Source: Flavobacterium sp. UBA5153 (GTDB lineage: Bacteria; Bacteroidota; Bacteroidia; Flavobacteriales; Flavobacteriaceae). Taken from it: a stretch of 64,000 bases of DNA. The notes beneath the pieces were generated by a model. The model was given only the letters and a program-made list of their open reading frames with translations. It was not told the DNA's origin and did no database searches. The stretch's first letter is position 1, and each line of letters opens with the position of its first letter. Position numbers and translations under genes: made by a program. Below, one piece after another: positions 38,235-48,212 of this stretch. The stretch lies in assembly GCA_002413745.1 (NCBI GenBank), contig DHXP01000031.1, forward strand, positions 81,881 to 145,880. Reading direction: 5' to 3'.

Positions 38235-39092
38235 TTAAAAGGCTTTCAAGCTTAAATCCATATTATAAATTGAATGGGTCAATGCTCCAGACGATATATA
38301 ATTAACACCGCATTCTGCATAGCTTCGAATCGTATTTTCATTGATGTTTCCCGAGGATTCAGTTTGGCATTTATTTCCAATCAAGCTTACCGCTTTTCGA
38401 GTGTCATCGTAATTGAAATTATCTATCAGAATCCTATGAATTCCTTCGCTTTCGAGAATTTCCTTGACTTCATCGAGGTTTCTTGCTTCGACAATGATTT
38501 TAAGATCGAGATTGTTTTCTTGGAGATAGGCTTTGACTTTGGCTATAGCCAAGGTAATTCCGCCTGCAAAATCAATATGGTTGTCTTTGAGCATTATCAT
38601 GTCATAAAGGGCAAATCGATGGTTTTCGCCCCCACCAATTTTTACTGCCCATTTTTCGCAAGCGCGGAAACCTGGCGTGGTCTTGCGTGTATCGAGAATT
38701 TGCGTGTTAGTTCCTTGCAATAAATCGACATAGCTTTTAGTTTTAGTGGCAATAGCGCTCATTCTTTGCATTGAATTGAGCACGAGTCTTTCAGCCTTGA
38801 GGATGGACTGTGAACTTCCCGAAACCTGAAAAACCACTTCACCGTATTTTACTGAACTACCATCTGTGATGAATGTTTCCATTTTTAGATTAGAATCTAC
38901 ATAATCGAAAATCATTTTGGCGAAAGCCACGCCTGCAATAATGCCGTCTTCCTTGACCAACAGTTTTGCTTTTCCCATTGCCGAAGCCGGAATACAAGCC
39001 AATGAGCTATGGTCGCCATCACCCACATCTTCGCGAATGGCGTTTTGGATAATGAGTTGGAGTTCGTTTTCGAATTGTGCTTTGCTAATCAT
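38235..39092 (-). CDS. nadC: Carboxylating nicotinate-nucleotide diphosphorylase
   Basis: A 285-residue quinolinate phosphoribosyltransferase, the step from quinolinate to nicotinate mononucleotide in NAD synthesis. Motifs include REDVGDGDHSS near the N-terminus, ERLVLNSMQRMSAIATKT, DTRKTTPGFRACEKWAVKIGGGENHR (substrate site), MLKDNHI, and SSGNINENTIRSYAECGVNYISSGALTHS at the phosphate-binding end. Length is typical. It is the first gene of the nadC-yihY-priA unit. Confidence 0.96.
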   Translation of the reverse strand: MISKAQFENELQLIIQNAIREDVGDGDHSSLACIPASAMGKAKLLVKEDGIIAGVAFAKMIFDYVDSNLKMETFITDGSSVKYGEVVFQVSGSSQSILKAERLVLNSMQRMSAIATKTKSYVDLLQGTNTQILDTRKTTPGFRACEKWAVKIGGGENHRFALYDMIMLKDNHIDFAGGITLAIAKVKAYLQENNLDLKIIVEARNLDEVKEILESEGIHRILIDNFNYDDTRKAVSLIGNKCQTESSGNINENTIRSYAECGVNYISSGALTHSIYNMDLSLKAF

Positions 39093-39238
39093 TTTCTGGT
39101 GAAATTTACAGAATGCTAAAATACCATTTTATTTGGTGATTTGAAAATTTGTGTTGTTGGCAATTCAGCAATTTGAATATTTATTTGTTTTTATTTTTTT
39201 ACCGTATTAACGTCTAAACGATTTTCAGTAATTTTTTT

Positions 39239-39400
39239 ATATGACTGTCCGCAAAGCGGACTATTTTTTTATTCGCCACGAATTTCACGAATTAACACGA
39301 ATTCAAATTTAATTTACCCCGTTTATTGATAAAAATTAGTGAAAATTGGTGAAATTCGCGGCAAAAATATTTTTTTGGTATCGTTAACGGATAGTCATAT
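39239..39400. repeat. Nested imperfect inverted-repeat element, about 160 bp
   Basis: Outer arms ATATGACTGTCCG (39239-39251) and CGGATAGTCATAT (39388-39400) match at 12 of 13 positions when inverted. Inside them is an inner pair, TTCGCCACGAATTTCAC (from about 39272) and GTGAAATTCGCGGC (to about 39362). A small hairpin GTCCGC-AAA-GCGGAC (39247-39261) is followed by T7. The inner arms resemble a CACGAATT-type dispersed repeat of Bacteroidetes. No coding capacity. Confidence 0.7.
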
Positions 39401-39826
39401 TTTTTTAAACACTTTTATGTCCTAAAAAAAGTTGATAAAAATCTGTTAAAACAGTGCCTAAAATCACCGGCAGTTATTTATTACCTCTAAAAGTTTTTTT
39501 ATACCCTATACCCTAAGTAATTGGAACGATTTGTTGTCGCATTATTAAAAGGGCTTAATTATTTGTTTTTCAAATAATTATCTAAATTTATTTAAAAGTA
39601 AAATACGACATTATATCGTTTTTACTACTTAAGCTTTTTTTGTAAAAATAATCTTTGGTTTTTTTTACAAAAAAGCAACTTTATATCCGTTAGATCACAC
39701 CTATATTTACTTGAAATTAAGTGTGTTTAATGCTGTTTAGGATTTTTCAAACGAAAGTTCAACAAAGGCCGAATTAAAAGTTTTACAAAAAAAGCACTGG
39801 CAATATCAACGTTCTTGATTTTTTTA
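39401..39826. other. Gene-free region with two further hairpins upstream of the hybrid kinase
   Basis: TAATTATTTG (39556-39565) and CAAATAATTA (39571-39580) form a perfect 10-bp stem with a T5 loop. GCTTTTTTTGTAAAAA (39633-39648) and TTTTTACAAAAAAGC (39662-39676) form a second, 15-bp stem. No open frame stands out. They may be structural RNA elements, regulator sites or chance AT-rich palindromes. Confidence 0.5.
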
Positions 39827-39834
39827 TATATTTG
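39827..39834 (+). promoter_or_regulatory. -7 type promoter box upstream of hybrid sensor kinase
   Basis: TATATTTG matches TAnnTTTG exactly, 82 bp before ATG 39909 and 40 bp before the alternative GTG at 39867. A -33 TTTG at the usual spacing is not seen. Confidence 0.4.
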
Positions 39835-39908
39835 TTCAAAACCAAGTCGATTAACGTTATTCCAACGTGGAAAAAGTATTTTTATCGGTTAGCTTCAATC
39901 CCATTTCA

Positions 39909-42900
39909 ATGTCCCCCAAAAAAAATTATCCGTTATACTTTTTCCCTATTAAGAAAGCACTTAACATACTGCCTAGACATTTAGTTATTTTACTTTTCAT
40001 AACTATATCGTTACTGTCGAACCTTCAAAAAGGGTATTCGCAAGAAGCAGTTAAGTTTAACAGGAAAACATCAAGAGATGGTCTTTCGCAAAGCTTTATA
40101 AAAAATATAATCATAGATCATCATGGTTTTATATGGATTGGCACAGCAGACGGACTTAATAAATACGATGGCTATACTTTTAAAATCTACAGGAGCCATT
40201 CTAAAACAAAAGGAAGTTTAAGCAGCAGCAACATTATGACTACTTATGTTGACAAAAAAGGTGTTTTATATGTAGGAACGGATAATGGCGACTTAAATGT
40301 ATACGATGATAAACTGGATACGTTTACAATTTACAAACATAATTCCAAAAATTCTGAAAGCATAAATTCTAACCGTGTTACTTGCTTGTTTGAAGATCAC
40401 AATGGCGTTTTCTACGTTGGAACTGAAGGCGGCGGACTAAACGCCTTCGACCGTAAAACCAAAAAGTTTAATCATTTACATTATGACAATACCGTAAAAA
40501 ACCATCTTATAAGTCCCGTTATAAGGGCTTTAGACGAAGACAAGGAAGGAAATTTATGGGTAGGTACAGAACACGGTATCACAGTAATTAGTAAAGACCG
40601 CAAAACATTTATCGATTACAAGCACACAAAAAATCCTAATAGTTTAAGTATAGATGCTATCAGAACTATTTTTGTTGACTCTGAAGGAAAAGTATGGATA
40701 GGCACAGCATTTGGTGGCTTAAACCTTTTTGATAAAAAGACTAAAAGCTTTATTCCTTTTAAAAACGATACTACTGATTTAAATAGCCTTTTAGGTGATT
40801 ATGTTCCCGGGATATGCGAAGCAAAAGACGGCAAAATATGGGTTGCCACTAATTTCGGCATCAGCGTTTTAGACAAGAAAAACTTCACTTTTACCAACTA
40901 CATAAACGATGCTTTTGATAGCAATTCGCTTCTGGATAATGGTCTTAATGCCATTTTTGCTGATAAGGAAGATAATATATGGATAGGCAGTATAGCAGGA
41001 CTTTCCATTAAGGAAGCTACAACTTCAAAATTTCCTAATTTTTCTTATAATCCCGGCAAGCCCGAAAGCTTGGGAAGCAAAGAAGTATTTAGCATTTATC
41101 AGGACTCCAAAAACCGTATTTGGCTGGGTTTAAGAAACGGGGTTGATTTGTTTAATCGAGAATCAAGAACTTTTAAACATTATAATACACAACCCAATGG
41201 GCTTCGTGTAGGTACTGTTACTTCTATTCTTGAAGATAGGTACAAAAAGTTTTGGTTGGGTACTTTTGAACAGGGTCTGCTCTCTTTTAATGTAGATAAA
41301 AACACGTATGAAGTATACGAGGGGATTGACCCGGTAACAAATATAAAAGCGCCGATTCGGGATATCTGGTTTATAAGAGAGGATGTAAAAGGAGAATTAT
41401 ACATTGCTTCCTTCAGCAGCGGGGTATATAAGTATAACAGAAATGACAATCAGTTTTATCGCTTGTATTGGCAGGGAAAAAACATCCCTTATCTGGGTAC
41501 AAACTGCTTTTATATAGATAGCAAAAACAATTTATGGTTGGGGTCAATTCAGGAAGGATTGATAAAAATAAACAAAGAAAAGGGAATATATAAAATATTT
41601 AAAAATGACCCTAAAAATAGCAAAAGCATAAGTGATAATTTAATATCAACTATTTACGAAGACAGAAAAGGCAATTTGTGGGTTGGTACCCAGGCTGGCT
41701 TAAATATGCTTAATGCCGACAATACATTTACACATTACTCCGAAAAAAATGGACTAGCCAATAATTTCATTAACGGTATTTTGGAGGATGACAAAGGCTC
41801 TTTGTGGTTAAGCACCAATAGCGGAATTTCAAAATTTAATGTTGCTGCCAAATCCTTCAAAAACTTCAACATCAATAATGGGTTTGATGATAATGAGCTT
41901 TTATCAAGATCTGCATTTAAGCTTAAAAGTGGCGAAATGATTTTTGGCGGGCTAAACGGATTTAATATATTCCATCCCCAAAGACTTACTATCGATAAAC
42001 AAATACCTAGCGTTTTAATAACAGACTTTAAATTGTTTAATAAAACTGTAAGTCCCGGTGAAAAAAATTCTCCCTTAAAAGAGGTGATTTATGAAACCAA
42101 GGAAGTTACCCTTTCGTATAAACAATCTGAATTTTCTTTCGGTTTTGCCGCTCTAAATTTTTCCAGAACCAAAGAAAATCAATATGCCTATAAACTGGAA
42201 GGATTTGATAAGGATTGGATTTATATTGGAAAAAACAGGAATGCTTCCTATACCAATATTCCTCCCGGACAATATACATTCAGGGTAAAAGCTTCTAATA
42301 ATGATGGAATATGGAATGAAGAAGGCGCATCTGTAAAAATCATTATTGTCCCTCCTTTCTGGATGACATGGTGGTTCAGAATACTTTCGATACTAACCGT
42401 TATTGGCTGTGCTGTAGGTTTATATTATTACCGTATCAGCAAAATTAAGTCTCTAGGAACGCAATTGGAAAAACAAGTACTTGAACGTACTCAAGAAGTT
42501 GTGCATCAGGCCAAAGAATTAGAAACTCAAACAGAACAACTAAAGAATATAAATGTTGCCCTAGAGGAAGAAAGGGAAAGAGCCGAAAAAGCCAATCAGG
42601 CAAAAAGTATTTTCCTTGCAACCATGAGCCACGAAATCAGAACTCCAATGAATGGTGTTATCGGTATGACCTCCCTACTCGAAGAAACACCTCTCAATCA
42701 TGAACAGCAAGAATACGTTAACACTATTCGGGCCAGCGGCGATGCTCTTCTTACGGTTATCAACGATATTTTGGATTTTTCCAAGATTGAATCGGGCAAT
42801 CTGGAACTTGAAAGCCACGATTTTGACCTTCGTCAGTGCATTGAACAGGTAATGGATCTGCTTGCCGGCAAAGCTGCCGAGCAGGGACTGGATCTTGTTT

Positions 42901-44147
42901 ACCAGATTGATTATACAGTTCCGATTCAAATTATTGGCGACAGTATGCGTTTAAGACAAATACTGATTAATTTATTGAACAATGCACTGAAGTTTACCCA
43001 TAAAGGGGAAGTATTTGTTAAAGTGAGTCTTGCGAGCGAAAATAAAGAGAATATTGAATTGCTTTTTGAGGTTATAGATACGGGCATCGGTATTCCTGAA
43101 GAAAAACTTCCAAATTTATTTCTTGCATTTTCACAGGTTGATTCTTCAACAACACGCAAATATGGGGGGACAGGTTTAGGCCTCGCTATCAGTCAAAGGC
43201 TTATTAAGCTTATGGGTGGGGACATTAGAGTAAGCAGTACGCTGGGTAAAGGTTCTACTTTCAGCTTCACTATTAAAAGTAAGCTTAGCAGGAAATCTCA
43301 AAGACGGTATGCTCGTTTTGACACAAGCGAAAATGAAGAAAAAAAAGTATTGGTGGTAGACGATAATCTAACTAACCTGACTATTCTTAAATCTCAGTTG
43401 AAGATGTGGAAATTAACTCCTATCCTTGCCTCCTCGGGCAAGGAGGCATTAGAAATTATAGACAAAGGAGTCGAGTTCCAGTTAATCATTACTGATATGA
43501 AGATGCCAAAAATGAATGGTGTTGAATTAGCCGAAGCGGTAAGAACAAAGATTCCGCAAGTGCCAATTATCCTGTTAAGTTCTGTAGGAGATGAAACCCG
43601 AACCAACCATTCACACTTATTTAACTCGATACTGACTAAACCTGTTAAACAACAACAATTGTTTAATTTAATACAAACTGAGCTGAAACATCAAAGCCAG
43701 CCCGGCAAACAGGAAGACAAAAAACCATCCTTATTCTCGGAAGCTTTTGCAAAAACCTATCCTTTAACCATTCTTTTGGTTGAAGACAACCTGATTAACC
43801 AAAAGTTGGCAATGAAGGTATTGACTAAGCTTGGTTACCAGCCGGAACTAGCCAATAACGGAAGAGAAGCCGTAGATATGTTTACAGAAAAACCATATCA
43901 CCTTGTATTGATGGATGTACAGATGCCGGTAATGGATGGGCTGGAAGCCACACGCTATATCAGAAAAAATCTTGAATATCAACCTACCATAATAGCTATG
44001 ACAGCCAGTGCATTATCCGAAGACCGAGATGCTTGTATAAAAGCGGGTATGAACGATTATATTACCAAACCTGTAAATCTGGAAACTCTTATTAATGTAC
44101 TGCGGCTTTTTGCAAAAAAAATAAAAGCAGAAGATAATATTCAGTAG
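39909..44147 (+). CDS. Hybrid sensor histidine kinase with double propeller and two receiver domains
   Basis: A 1412-residue one-protein phosphorelay. After a signal or anchor helix come 14 propeller motifs of the (I/L)W(I/V)GT..GL type, which fits two seven-bladed sensor propellers. A Y_Y_Y domain, one TM helix (about 818-842) and a short coiled coil follow. Then HisKA ([11 protein letters not shown], His908), HATPase ([17 protein letters not shown]), receiver 1 (Asp1196 in TDMKMP) and receiver 2 (Asp1336 in MDVQMP). It lacks the AraC output domain of classical HTCS proteins and has no HPt domain, so a separate output partner is needed. A GTG at 39867 would add 14 residues. The deacetylase gene follows 150 bp later. 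Confidence 0.93.
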   Translation: MSPKKNYPLYFFPIKKALNILPRHLVILLFITISLLSNLQKGYSQEAVKFNRKTSRDGLSQSFIKNIIIDHHGFIWIGTADGLNKYDGYTFKIYRSHSKTKGSLSSSNIMTTYVDKKGVLYVGTDNGDLNVYDDKLDTFTIYKHNSKNSESINSNRVTCLFEDHNGVFYVGTEGGGLNAFDRKTKKFNHLHYDNTVKNHLISPVIRALDEDKEGNLWVGTEHGITVISKDRKTFIDYKHTKNPNSLSIDAIRTIFVDSEGKVWIGTAFGGLNLFDKKTKSFIPFKNDTTDLNSLLGDYVPGICEAKDGKIWVATNFGISVLDKKNFTFTNYINDAFDSNSLLDNGLNAIFADKEDNIWIGSIAGLSIKEATTSKFPNFSYNPGKPESLGSKEVFSIYQDSKNRIWLGLRNGVDLFNRESRTFKHYNTQPNGLRVGTVTSILEDRYKKFWLGTFEQGLLSFNVDKNTYEVYEGIDPVTNIKAPIRDIWFIREDVKGELYIASFSSGVYKYNRNDNQFYRLYWQGKNIPYLGTNCFYIDSKNNLWLGSIQEGLIKINKEKGIYKIFKNDPKNSKSISDNLISTIYEDRKGNLWVGTQAGLNMLNADNTFTHYSEKNGLANNFINGILEDDKGSLWLSTNSGISKFNVAAKSFKNFNINNGFDDNELLSRSAFKLKSGEMIFGGLNGFNIFHPQRLTIDKQIPSVLITDFKLFNKTVSPGEKNSPLKEVIYETKEVTLSYKQSEFSFGFAALNFSRTKENQYAYKLEGFDKDWIYIGKNRNASYTNIPPGQYTFRVKASNNDGIWNEEGASVKIIIVPPFWMTWWFRILSILTVIGCAVGLYYYRISKIKSLGTQLEKQVLERTQEVVHQAKELETQTEQLKNINVALEEERERAEKANQAKSIFLATMSHEIRTPMNGVIGMTSLLEETPLNHEQQEYVNTIRASGDALLTVINDILDFSKIESGNLELESHDFDLRQCIEQVMDLLAGKAAEQGLDLVYQIDYTVPIQIIGDSMRLRQILINLLNNALKFTHKGEVFVKVSLASENKENIELLFEVIDTGIGIPEEKLPNLFLAFSQVDSSTTRKYGGTGLGLAISQRLIKLMGGDIRVSSTLGKGSTFSFTIKSKLSRKSQRRYARFDTSENEEKKVLVVDDNLTNLTILKSQLKMWKLTPILASSGKEALEIIDKGVEFQLIITDMKMPKMNGVELAEAVRTKIPQVPIILLSSVGDETRTNHSHLFNSILTKPVKQQQLFNLIQTELKHQSQPGKQEDKKPSLFSEAFAKTYPLTILLVEDNLINQKLAMKVLTKLGYQPELANNGREAVDMFTEKPYHLVLMDVQMPVMDGLEATRYIRKNLEYQPTIIAMTASALSEDRDACIKAGMNDYITKPVNLETLINVLRLFAKKIKAEDNIQ

Positions 44148-44296
44148 AAAAAGAACTTCTATGGTTGTTTTTTTTTAATCAAATAAATTCACCTTCTAAT
44201 TAACAAAAAATTGTTCGTTTAGAGGTTTTTAGATGAACTGACGTTGTGCACAATACAAAAAAATCAAATCCCTGGATATAAAAAAAATTATTAAAA

Positions 44297-45166
44297 ATGA
44301 ATTTATCAAAAGAATTAGGTTTTCCCGAAGAAACTAAATTATTAATAATACACGCAGATGATGCGGGATTATCGCATTCCGAAAATATGGCGACTATTCA
44401 ATTGCTTGAGTATGGAATAGTTAATTCATATAGTATAATGGTTCCTTGTCCGTGGTTTTATGAAATGGCAACATTTGCCAAAAGCAACCCCCATTTTGAC
44501 AACGGAATACACTTGACACTTACTTGTGAATGGGAAAATTACAGATTTGGACCTGTTTTACCGATTTCTGAAGTTCCAAGTTTGGTGGATAAAAATGGTT
44601 ATTTCTATAAAAAAAGAGAAGACCTTAAAAATAATGCTTCTATCGAAGATGTAAAAAAAGAACTTCAGGCTCAAATAGAAAAAGCACTTAAATTCGGATT
44701 AAACCCTACTCATATCGATTCACATATGTATAGTGTCGGAGCAAGTCCAGATTTTTTTAAAATATACAAAGATTTAGGGAAAAAATATGATTTACCTGTT
44801 TTCATAAATAAACAATTTATGGAAATGGTCGGATTAAACCCTGGTCAAAATATTGATGAAAGAGACTTGTTAATTGAAAAAGTTCATTGTGGAAATTTTG
44901 AGGATTTTAATACAGGAAAGTTAGGGGACTATTATACAGGGATTTTTGACAATTTAATAGATGGATTGAACATTATTCTAATTCATCCAGCATTTGATGA
45001 TAACGAAATGAAGGGAATAACGGTAAATCACCCAAATTTCGGTTCTAAATGGAGACAAATAGATTTTGACTCTTTCATAAGTAAAGAATATAAGTCAAAA
45101 CTCAAAGAAAATAATATTGAATTAATCACTTGGAACGATATAAAAAATATAAAAAGGAAAGTATGA
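44297..45166 (+). CDS. ChbG/HpnK (YdjC-like) family carbohydrate deacetylase
   Basis: A 289-residue metal-dependent deacetylase. [18 protein letters not shown] holds the metal-binding Asp and the catalytic base Asp. [10 protein letters not shown] and PTHIDSHMY provide the metal-binding His residues, and LIHPAFDD the late His. Family members remove acetyl groups from N-acetylated sugars such as diacetylchitobiose. No signal peptide is present, so it should act in the cytoplasm. It lies downstream of the hybrid kinase, but the 150-bp gap leaves cotranscription open. Confidence 0.88.
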   Translation: MNLSKELGFPEETKLLIIHADDAGLSHSENMATIQLLEYGIVNSYSIMVPCPWFYEMATFAKSNPHFDNGIHLTLTCEWENYRFGPVLPISEVPSLVDKNGYFYKKREDLKNNASIEDVKKELQAQIEKALKFGLNPTHIDSHMYSVGASPDFFKIYKDLGKKYDLPVFINKQFMEMVGLNPGQNIDERDLLIEKVHCGNFEDFNTGKLGDYYTGIFDNLIDGLNIILIHPAFDDNEMKGITVNHPNFGSKWRQIDFDSFISKEYKSKLKENNIELITWNDIKNIKRKV

Positions 45167-45433
45167 CAAAGGCTATAGTTAATACGGGTTTTGTTGTTTA
45201 ATCCAAAATTCAGAGCTTTAAACCAAGTATGCCAAAACTGAATTGAAAAATTGTATAAATTTAACGAACGATCTAAAATGCAGTCATTGTCAAGTGAGAA
45301 TAAGACCAACCCTCACGAACACTGAACGCAGGTTAGACGCAATACAAAACCACCATATAAAAACCCACAGTTCCGACTTGAAAAATGAAAATATTTCAAT
45401 ACTATTGCCCTTTAATAATTAAGATTGAAGTGA

Positions 45434-46558
45434 ATGGAAAAGGGTAATATAAAACAAGTTGCGGTCTTATTTTTAAAACTTGGTTTTATTGGCTTTGGCG
45501 TTCCTGCTGCCCATATCGCGATAATGCGGAACGAAGTTGTCCTGAAAAGAAAATGGATGAACGAACAACATTTTCTTGACTTAATTGGTGCAACCAATTT
45601 GATTCCTGGGCCAAACAGCACCGAAATGGCAATCCATATCGGAAAAGAAAGGGCAGGCTGGAAAGGATTAATTGTGGCAGGACTTTGTTTTATTTTACCA
45701 GCGGTTCTAATCACGGGATGTTTTGCGTGGCTTTACAAAGAATATGGGCAATTACCCGAGGCGCAACCATTTTTTTATGGAATAAAACCTGCCATAATTG
45801 CCATAATCATTTCGGCAATTTTTCCATTTGCAAAAAAATCTTTTAAAACAATCGAATTAGGTGCCATTGGACTTATTGCCTTACTTCTATCATTATTTAA
45901 CATCAATGAGATTTTTATAATGTTTGGAGCCGGTTTCTTTTCCTTGTTTTTATCATTTGCCAAAAGCGACGGCTTAAATTCTAAGTCCAATTATATTTTC
46001 CCTTTTCTGTCGTTTCAAAATCCAAACTCATTTACCGCAACTAATTTGAATTTATTCTTAATTTTTATGAAAATTGGCGCCATTCTTTACGGAAGTGGTT
46101 ATGTTTTATTTGCTTTTCTTGACGCTGATCTTGTAAAAACGGGACTTTTATCCAGAAATCAATTGATTGATGCAATCGCAGTTGGGCAATTTACACCGGG
46201 TCCGGTTTTTTCTTCCGTAACCTTCATTGGCTATCAAATTAATGGCTTTACGGGTGCAGTTGTTTCAACAATAGGCATCTTTATTCCATCATTTATTTTC
46301 GTCGCCCTACTAAATCCATTGGTTAATAAAATGAGAAATTCAAACCTTTTTTCGATATTTTTAGATGCGGTAAATGTTGCTTCCGTTGCCATTATCATTG
46401 CTATCTGTTTGCAAATGGGCAATGATTCCATTAAAGACTGGAAAACTATTTTTATCGCTATTACCAGTTTATTGATTGCTTTTAAATTCAAAAAAATCAA
46501 TAGCGCACTAATCGTTTTAGGAAGTTCAATAACGGGCTACTTATTGACATTTATATGA
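45434..46558 (+). CDS. chrA: Chromate transporter (CHR family), two-domain
   Basis: A 374-residue membrane protein made of two homologous CHR halves. The first half starts FLKLGFIGFGVPAAHIAIM and has GATNLIPGPNSTEMAIHIG. The second starts LNLFLIFMKIGAILYGSGYVL and has AIAVGQFTPGPVFSSVTFIGY. The duplicated (F/L)xPGP motif is the family mark. ChrA proteins export chromate by proton-linked antiport. There is no adjacent chromate reductase, so function in resistance is inferred from family only. Confidence 0.92.
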   Translation: MEKGNIKQVAVLFLKLGFIGFGVPAAHIAIMRNEVVLKRKWMNEQHFLDLIGATNLIPGPNSTEMAIHIGKERAGWKGLIVAGLCFILPAVLITGCFAWLYKEYGQLPEAQPFFYGIKPAIIAIIISAIFPFAKKSFKTIELGAIGLIALLLSLFNINEIFIMFGAGFFSLFLSFAKSDGLNSKSNYIFPFLSFQNPNSFTATNLNLFLIFMKIGAILYGSGYVLFAFLDADLVKTGLLSRNQLIDAIAVGQFTPGPVFSSVTFIGYQINGFTGAVVSTIGIFIPSFIFVALLNPLVNKMRNSNLFSIFLDAVNVASVAIIIAICLQMGNDSIKDWKTIFIAITSLLIAFKFKKINSALIVLGSSITGYLLTFI

Positions 46559-46593
46559 AGAATCCCTATTTCTGAAATTTAAAAAATAGCCAA

Positions 46594-46639
46594 AAAAAGT
46601 CCCTCAAGCCTTTCGATAAACATGGCAGAGGGACTTTTT
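46594..46639. terminator. Bidirectional terminator between chrA and the M28 peptidase gene
   Basis: AAAAAGTCCCTC (46594-46605) and GAGGGACTTTTT (46628-46639) pair perfectly around a 22-nt loop. It lies between two convergent genes. Confidence 0.82.
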
Positions 46640-46804
46640 GTTAGTTCCGATAGTAGTTATCCGATGATTGCCGGCACCGACCAATGGATTGTGATTCTTC
46701 TGGTTTCCTCCGACTAGGTTTAGGATAAGGACCATTTAGTTTTTGTTTAGTCCCTCTTGTCTTTGTCTTTTTTGGAATTTAAAAATTGATTTTTTTAGAA
46801 ATAT

Positions 46805-48193
46805 TTAATTTTTACCAGTTTCTTCAACCCCATTTTGATCCATCAAATACATCAGGGCAGCCATTGTTGCAGCACCCAATTCCAGTTCTCTTTTATTGAT
46901 GGCATCAAATTTATCGTTTGCGGCATGATGATAATCAAAATAACGTTGCGAATCTGGTTTTAAACCTGCTTTTACGAGTGTTTTCGATGTTAACGGTTCA
47001 ATGTCCGAACCGCTGTGACCCATTGTAAAACTATGAATCAAGTACGGTTCAAACAAGTTTTTCCAACCAAGGATTTTATTAAAGTTAGCATCATCACTTT
47101 CAAAAGAAAAACCTCTTGGGCTAAATCCTCCCGAATCACTTTCCAATGCAAAAATGTGGTTTTCTTTATTGGCTTGAGCCAATTCTTCATATTTTTTACC
47201 ACCTTTTCCTCCGTTTTCTTCATTCATAAAAAGCACCACCCGCAGGGTATTTTTTGTCTTGTATCCAATGTTTTTGAAGATATTCATCACTTCCATACTT
47301 TCCACGATCCCAGCGCCGTCATCGTGAGAACCATCGGCAAGATCCCAGGAATCAAGATGTCCGCCCACAACCATAATGTTTTCGGGATGTTCACTTCCTT
47401 TTATTTCGCCAATGACGTTATAAGATAAAACATCATCCATTTGTTGGCAAGATTGTTTCAGGAAGAACTTTAAATGGGCATTCTTTTTTAAGCTTTTACT
47501 CAATAATTCCGCCCCATTGGTGCTAATTGCAGCTGCTGGAATGTATTGTGATTTTGGAATATCGCCATAATTTTGATTACCGGCATGTGGGAAATCGTCT
47601 AATCTCAGGTTCATTGAACGTACAATGGTTGCCACGGCACCATACTTTGATGCTTCTTTTGCACCGACAGATCTTTGATCGACGCAGCCTCCGTAAGATT
47701 TGAATGTTTCAATATTTTCGGGTTCCATCGGTCTATTAAAAAATACAATTTTGCTTTTTAATTTTTCACCCAAAGCCTCTAATTCCTTGATGCCGGTCAC
47801 TTCTATCACTTCCGCAGTAATTCCGTTTTTTGGTGTGGCAACAGAACTGCCAAGGGCGCAAACCGGGATATTTGTTTTGGTTTTATTGTCCAAAATATAG
47901 GCTGTTTCTTTTGCACCACGAACCCATTTTGGCACCATCACTTCTTGAAGATACACTCGGTCAAATCCCAAGGTTTCCAATTGCGATTTGGTGTATTGAA
48001 CTGCTTTTTCGGCATTGGCGGAACCTGATAAACGGCCTCCAATAGAATTCGACAAATAATCCAACCAGGAGTAACATTTGGAATTGGTCAAGGCTGATTT
48101 GTAGATTTCCTTGATGGTTTGCTCGTCGTTTGTTTGGGCAAAAAGTGTAAATCCCGCAAAAAATAAGGCGGTTAGAAAGACTGTTTTTTTCAT
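46805..48193 (-). CDS. M28 family zinc peptidase, secreted
   Basis: A 462-residue exported aminopeptidase or carboxypeptidase-like enzyme of clan MH. After a signal peptide ending FAQ comes an insert region resembling a PA domain (about 120-240). The M28 core then shows GGHLDSWDLADGSHDDGAG (zinc His and bridging Asp), FMNEENGGKGG (catalytic and ligand Glu), LESDSGGFSPRG (ligand Asp) and DYHHAANDKFDAIN (ligand His). All ligands are present. It starts 19 bp after the GH97 gene, so both belong to one transcript. Substrate unknown. Confidence 0.92.
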   Translation of the reverse strand: MKKTVFLTALFFAGFTLFAQTNDEQTIKEIYKSALTNSKCYSWLDYLSNSIGGRLSGSANAEKAVQYTKSQLETLGFDRVYLQEVMVPKWVRGAKETAYILDNKTKTNIPVCALGSSVATPKNGITAEVIEVTGIKELEALGEKLKSKIVFFNRPMEPENIETFKSYGGCVDQRSVGAKEASKYGAVATIVRSMNLRLDDFPHAGNQNYGDIPKSQYIPAAAISTNGAELLSKSLKKNAHLKFFLKQSCQQMDDVLSYNVIGEIKGSEHPENIMVVGGHLDSWDLADGSHDDGAGIVESMEVMNIFKNIGYKTKNTLRVVLFMNEENGGKGGKKYEELAQANKENHIFALESDSGGFSPRGFSFESDDANFNKILGWKNLFEPYLIHSFTMGHSGSDIEPLTSKTLVKAGLKPDSQRYFDYHHAANDKFDAINKRELELGAATMAALMYLMDQNGVEETGKN

Positions 48194-48212
48194 AAGTTTG
48201 TTTATTTTGGTT

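Noticed and set aside
39909..44147. Polysaccharide utilisation locus controlled by the hybrid kinase
   Set aside because: There are no SusC/SusD-like genes nearby, and the kinase lacks an AraC domain; the GH97 gene is 4 kb away on the other strand with an unrelated peptidase.
46640..46790. Minus-strand open frame of about 45 codons rich in Lys, Arg and Pro between chrA and the M28 gene
   Set aside because: It has no ATG, GTG or TTG start before an in-frame stop, no known family resemblance and no promoter box, so it is probably chance.
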